Assembly (NCBI RefSeq): GCF_039954625.1
Contig: NZ_CP157199.1
Coordinates: forward strand, 372,001-436,000
Direction of reading: 5' to 3'
DNA from: Pontimicrobium sp. SW4
Lineage (GTDB): Bacteria; Bacteroidota; Bacteroidia; Flavobacteriales; Flavobacteriaceae
DNA: 64,000 bases
The notes under the pieces were generated by a model. That model had not been told where the DNA came from and searched no databases. It was given only the letters and a program-made list of their open reading frames with translations. This document shows positions 60,598 to 64,000 of the stretch, piece by piece; the stretch's first letter is position 1; every line of letters begins with the position of its first letter. The position numbers and the translations under genes were made by a program.

Positions 60598-61740
60598 TTA
60601 CCCTCTTATAACGCCTCTTGAAATCACAATCTTTTGTATCTCAGACGTACCTTCATAAATCTGGGTAATTTTGGCATCACGCATTAAACGTTCTACATGG
60701 TATTCTTTAACAAAACCGTTTCCACCATGAATTTGAACAGCTTCAACAGTATGTGTCATGGCTACTTGCGAAGCGTAAAGCTTAGCCATTGCACTAGACA
60801 TGTCGTAATTATTGCCTTGGTCTTTGTCCCAAGCTGCTTTCATTACAAGCATACGTGCTGCTTCAATTTCTGTGTGCATATCTGCTAGCTTAAATGCGAT
60901 TGCTTGATGATTACAAATTTCGGTACCAAAAGCTTTACGCTCTTTAGAATATTTAAGAGCCAATTCATAAGCTCCAGAAGCTATACCTAGTGCTTGAGAA
61001 GCAATACCAATTCTACCACCAGAGAGGGTTTTCATAGCAAATTTAAAACCAAAACCATCTTCTCCAATTCTATTTTCTTTTGGCACTTTTACATCGTTAA
61101 ATTGCAGTGTATGTGTGTCACTTCCACGAATGCCTAATTTATCTTCTTTTGGTCCAATATCAAATCCTTCCATACCTTTTTCAACAATAAAAGCATTGAT
61201 GCCTTTGTGACCTTTTTCTTTATCTGTTTGTGCAATTACTAAATAAACATCACTTCTTCCTCCATTAGTAATCCAGTTTTTTGTTCCGTTTAATAAATAG
61301 TGGTCACCTTTATCAATTGCTGTTGTTTTTTGCGAAGTTGCATCACTACCAGCTTCTGGTTCACTTAAACAAAAAGCACCAACAAATTCACCAGTAGCTA
61401 ATTTGGTAAGGTATTTTTGCTTTTGTTCTTCATTACCATATGCTTCTAGTCCATAACAAACTAACGAGTTATTTACCGAAACAATTACTGAGGCAGATGC
61501 ATCAACTTTTGATAATTCTTCCATAATCAATACGTAAGAAATAGCATCCATACCACTTCCTCCATATTTAGGATCCACCATAATTCCTAAAAAACCCAGC
61601 TCACCCATTTTCTTAACTAATTCATCTGGAAAGACTTGTTTGTTATCGCGTTCTATAACTCCTGGAAGTAATTCTGTTTGCGCAAAATCTCTTGCAGCAT
61701 CACGAACCATTATATGTTCTTCGGTTAGGCTAAAATTCAT
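60598..61740 (-). CDS. Acyl-CoA dehydrogenase
   Basis: FAD-dependent enzyme of 380 residues introducing an alpha-beta double bond into acyl-CoA. Motifs are CLSEPEAGSDATS near 127, LNGTKNWITNGG near 152, GGRIGIASQALGIA near 241 and, at the C-terminus, QIYEGTSEIQ with the catalytic Glu. Substrate chain length cannot be read. A good promoter lies just upstream, divergent from anmK. Confidence 0.94.
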   Translation of the reverse strand: MNFSLTEEHIMVRDAARDFAQTELLPGVIERDNKQVFPDELVKKMGELGFLGIMVDPKYGGSGMDAISYVLIMEELSKVDASASVIVSVNNSLVCYGLEAYGNEEQKQKYLTKLATGEFVGAFCLSEPEAGSDATSQKTTAIDKGDHYLLNGTKNWITNGGRSDVYLVIAQTDKEKGHKGINAFIVEKGMEGFDIGPKEDKLGIRGSDTHTLQFNDVKVPKENRIGEDGFGFKFAMKTLSGGRIGIASQALGIASGAYELALKYSKERKAFGTEICNHQAIAFKLADMHTEIEAARMLVMKAAWDKDQGNNYDMSSAMAKLYASQVAMTHTVEAVQIHGGNGFVKEYHVERLMRDAKITQIYEGTSEIQKIVISRGVIRG

Positions 61741-61777
61741 TATTATGTATTATTGCTTAATTGATAAAAAATGTATG

Positions 61778-61808
61778 CAAAGATATAGTTTTATTACATT
61801 TTTTTCAA
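61778..61808 (-). promoter_or_regulatory. Promoter of the acyl-CoA dehydrogenase gene
   Basis: On the minus strand, TTG (61806-61808), 20-base spacer and TATCTTTG (61778-61785), matching the Bacteroidota consensus in both boxes. Confidence 0.6.
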
Positions 61809-61832
61809 TTTGAATACATATTTTTACAATAT

Positions 61833-62897
61833 ATGATAAAATCGAAATACAATATTATTGGTGTTATGTCGGGAACTTCTCTTGATGGTTTGGATGTAGC
61901 ATATATCGAATTTTGTTATAATGCATCTTGGTCTTTTAAAATAATTAAAGCTGAAACTATTGATTATCCTAAAGAATGGAAAAGCATACTTAAAAACCTT
62001 GTTTCAAATTCGTTGGAAGAATTGCAGGAGATTGATAAAAAATACACTTCGTATTTAGCTTTTACCATAAACGATTTTATTAGGCAAAACAGTATTAGGA
62101 ATTTAGACGCAATTTGTTCTCATGGTCATACCGCATTGCATCAACCTGAAAATGGATTGACTTACCAAATAGGGAATCAAGAGGGAATTTGTAAATTAAT
62201 TGGAAAGACAGTAGTCTGCGATTTCCGAATTCAAGATGTTAAACTTGGAGGACAAGGAGCTCCTTTAGTGCCTATTGGTGATCAATTATTATTTCATGAC
62301 TATGATTTTTGCGTCAATTTAGGAGGCTTTGCAAATATTTCTTATCAAGTAGGTGGTAGTAGGATTGCCTATGATATTTGCCCAGTGAATATTGTACTTA
62401 ATTATTATGTTAAAAAACTAGGGTTAAGATATGACGACAAAGGTAGTTTGGCTTCAAAAGGACAATTAAACCGTGAACTTTTAGATCAACTAAACAAACT
62501 AGAATACTACAAAGAAAAAGCTCCAAAATCTTTGGGATTAGAATGGGTTATTTCTAAAGTCTTTCCTTTAATTGATTCATTTGGATTAGAGATTAAAGAT
62601 ATACTAAGAACATTTATAGAGCACACAGCAATTCAAATAAATAATGAGTTAAATCAAAAGACAAATGCTAGTGTACTATTTACTGGAGGAGGTGTTTATA
62701 ATTCATTTTTAATGAAGCGGATATCTCACTTTAGCTTTAATAAAATTACAAAACCATCAGACGAAATAATAGAATATAAGGAAGCACTGATTTTTGGTCT
62801 ATTGGGAGTTCTTAAATTACGTGGAGAAAATAACTGTTTGAGTAGTGTTACTGGTGCTAAACATAATCATAGTTCAGGTAATATTTTTATACCATAA
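61833..62897 (+). CDS. anmK: Anhydro-N-acetylmuramic acid kinase
   Basis: Phosphorylates 1,6-anhydro-N-acetylmuramic acid in peptidoglycan recycling. The ATG at 61833 gives 354 residues; the longer in-frame start at 61761 lies in the dehydrogenase promoter. GVMSGTSLDGLDVAY (residues 11-25) is the signature; LCSHGHT-like CSHGHTALHQP and VCDFRIQDVKLGGQGAPLVP follow, with TGGGVYN near 288. It is divergent from the acyl-CoA dehydrogenase gene. Confidence 0.94.
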   Translation: MIKSKYNIIGVMSGTSLDGLDVAYIEFCYNASWSFKIIKAETIDYPKEWKSILKNLVSNSLEELQEIDKKYTSYLAFTINDFIRQNSIRNLDAICSHGHTALHQPENGLTYQIGNQEGICKLIGKTVVCDFRIQDVKLGGQGAPLVPIGDQLLFHDYDFCVNLGGFANISYQVGGSRIAYDICPVNIVLNYYVKKLGLRYDDKGSLASKGQLNRELLDQLNKLEYYKEKAPKSLGLEWVISKVFPLIDSFGLEIKDILRTFIEHTAIQINNELNQKTNASVLFTGGGVYNSFLMKRISHFSFNKITKPSDEIIEYKEALIFGLLGVLKLRGENNCLSSVTGAKHNHSSGNIFIP

Positions 62898-62934
62898 ATT
62901 TTTGCTAAATTAATACATAAGAATATTAGTTTTT

Positions 62935-62942
62935 TATATTTG
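62935..62942 (+). promoter_or_regulatory. -7 element (TATATTTG) for the dehydrogenase gene
   Basis: TATATTTG matches TAnnTTTG, leaving a leader of about 100 bases before the ATG at 63049. No TTG at the right -33 position is visible. Confidence 0.4.
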
Positions 62943-63048
62943 TTATTCAGTAATAATTAAAACATTTTAAAGATGAATCAGCTTTAGCTACGCAGAGAGA
63001 AACATAGGAGAAAAATTAAAATAAGTTAAAGAATCATCAACATAAAAA

Positions 63049-64000
63049 ATGAAAGAATTATTAAACAAATACGAAAATAAAGCACCAGAAATAGTATTTA
63101 ATTGGAAAGATCCAGAAACTGAAGCAGAAGGGTGGACAGTAATAAACTCATTACGAGGAGGTGCCGCAGGTGGAGGAACTAGAATGCGTAAAGGACTTGA
63201 TATGAATGAGGTTTTGTCGTTGGCAAAAACCATGGAAATTAAGTTCACCGTTTCTGGACCAGCTATTGGAGGCGCAAAATCTGGAATAAATTTTGACCCT
63301 AAAGATCCTCGAAAAAAAGGAGTTTTAGAGCGTTGGTATAAAGCCGTTTCTCCATTATTGAAAAGTTACTATGGAACAGGAGGTGACTTAAATGTTGATG
63401 AAATTCATGAAGTTATTCCAATTACTGAAGAATCAGGTGTATGGCATCCACAAGAGGGGGTTTTTAATGGATATTTTAAACCAACGGAAGCAGATAAAAT
63501 TAATCGAATAGGTCAATTAAGACATGGTGTTATAAAGGTTATTGAAAACCCAGATTATTCTCCTGATGTTTCAAGAAAATTGACAGTTGCAGATATGATT
63601 ACTGGTTTTGGTGTCGCTATTGCAGTAAAACACTATTACGAAATTTATGGAGGATCTATAGTTGGAAAGCGAGCAGTTGTACAAGGCTTTGGAAATGTAG
63701 GTGCAGCAGCAGCCTTCTATTTAGCGCAAATGAAAGCAAAGGTGGTGGGAATTATTGATATTACTGGAGGTATTATAAATGAAAACGGATTTAGTTTTGA
63801 AGAAATCACTAACTTGTTTCTTGAAAAAACAGGAAACACACTTGAAAGCGATAATTTAATTCCGTTTGAAGAAGTTAGCAGTAAAATATGGTCACTCGAA
63901 ACAGAAATATTTGCACCTTGTGCCGCATCACGATTAATAACAAAAGAGCAAATAGATTCTATGATAGAAAGTGGATTAGAAGTTATTTCGTGTGGAGCTA
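63049..64000 (+). CDS. Glu/Leu/Phe/Val dehydrogenase (3' end outside the window)
   Basis: At least 317 residues read from ATG 63049 to the edge. NAD(P)-dependent oxidative deaminase. The GGAAGGGTRM and GGAKSGINFDP motifs carry the catalytic Lys, and a Rossmann nucleotide motif VVQGFGNVGAAAAFYL is near residue 210. EIFAPCAAS follows. The product resembles leucine/valine or glutamate dehydrogenase; which one cannot be decided. The 3' end lies beyond 64000. Confidence 0.9.
   Translation, partial: MKELLNKYENKAPEIVFNWKDPETEAEGWTVINSLRGGAAGGGTRMRKGLDMNEVLSLAKTMEIKFTVSGPAIGGAKSGINFDPKDPRKKGVLERWYKAVSPLLKSYYGTGGDLNVDEIHEVIPITEESGVWHPQEGVFNGYFKPTEADKINRIGQLRHGVIKVIENPDYSPDVSRKLTVADMITGFGVAIAVKHYYEIYGGSIVGKRAVVQGFGNVGAAAAFYLAQMKAKVVGIIDITGGIINENGFSFEEITNLFLEKTGNTLESDNLIPFEEVSSKIWSLETEIFAPCAASRLITKEQIDSMIESGLEVISCGA

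Overview
The window is chromosomal DNA from a Flavobacteriaceae member (Bacteroidota). This rests on the low GC content, the Bacteroidota-type promoter element (TAnnTTTG with an upstream TTG), the 16S rRNA 3' end, a type IX secretion C-terminal tail, many Cys lipoproteins, SusC-independent porins, and a conserved surE/lpxB/C40-peptidase/comEC cluster. A Winogradskyella/Psychroserpens-like genus is possible, but I cannot confirm it by reading alone.

Layout: 0-10.5 kb holds a POT peptide transporter, a periplasmic thioredoxin, a minus-strand cluster (surE, a small membrane protein, lpxB, a C40 hydrolase, comEC), then a tail-specific protease followed by an orphan Opp/Dpp-type permease. 10.5-15.3 kb is a secreted M43-like protein that lacks its catalytic Glu, beside a divergent LytTR response regulator and a TPR histidine kinase. 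A GTTAAG repeat array lies between the regulator and the M43 gene. 15.3-24.4 kb holds a DUF4136 lipoprotein, a long-form urocanate hydratase, two small cysteine- or HExxH-bearing proteins, a tight run (PLP deaminase, glucosaminidase, hemL) and several poorly known proteins. 24.4-38 kb is rich in exported hydrolases: a DUF5117-type metalloprotease, M1 and M14 peptidases, a serine hydrolase, tandem alpha/beta hydrolases and a diheme cytochrome. Two paralogous secreted acidic proteins built from a 37-residue repeat flank part of this region.

38.9-52.4 kb carries lysS, a Pmp3-type peptide, lipB, an ApeA-like HEPN protein, a nucleoid-associated protein, an OmpA-family protein, a large propeller lipoprotein with rnhB, and a putative porin. 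52.4-58.0 kb is a complete rRNA operon (tandem promoters, 16S, tRNA-Ile, tRNA-Ala, 23S, 5S, terminator). 58.1-64 kb holds a PIF1/RecD-like helicase, an acyl-CoA dehydrogenase, anmK and the start of a Glu/Leu-type dehydrogenase that runs off the end.

Most of the window is ordinary core genome. I found no phage, insertion sequence, CRISPR array or integron. The strongest curiosities are the H-N-x-x-H pseudo-protease beside a LytTR system with a 21-bp-phased repeat array, the 37-residue repeat family with a matching downstream terminator in both copies, the HEPN protein, and two promoters placed so that the mRNA would be leaderless.
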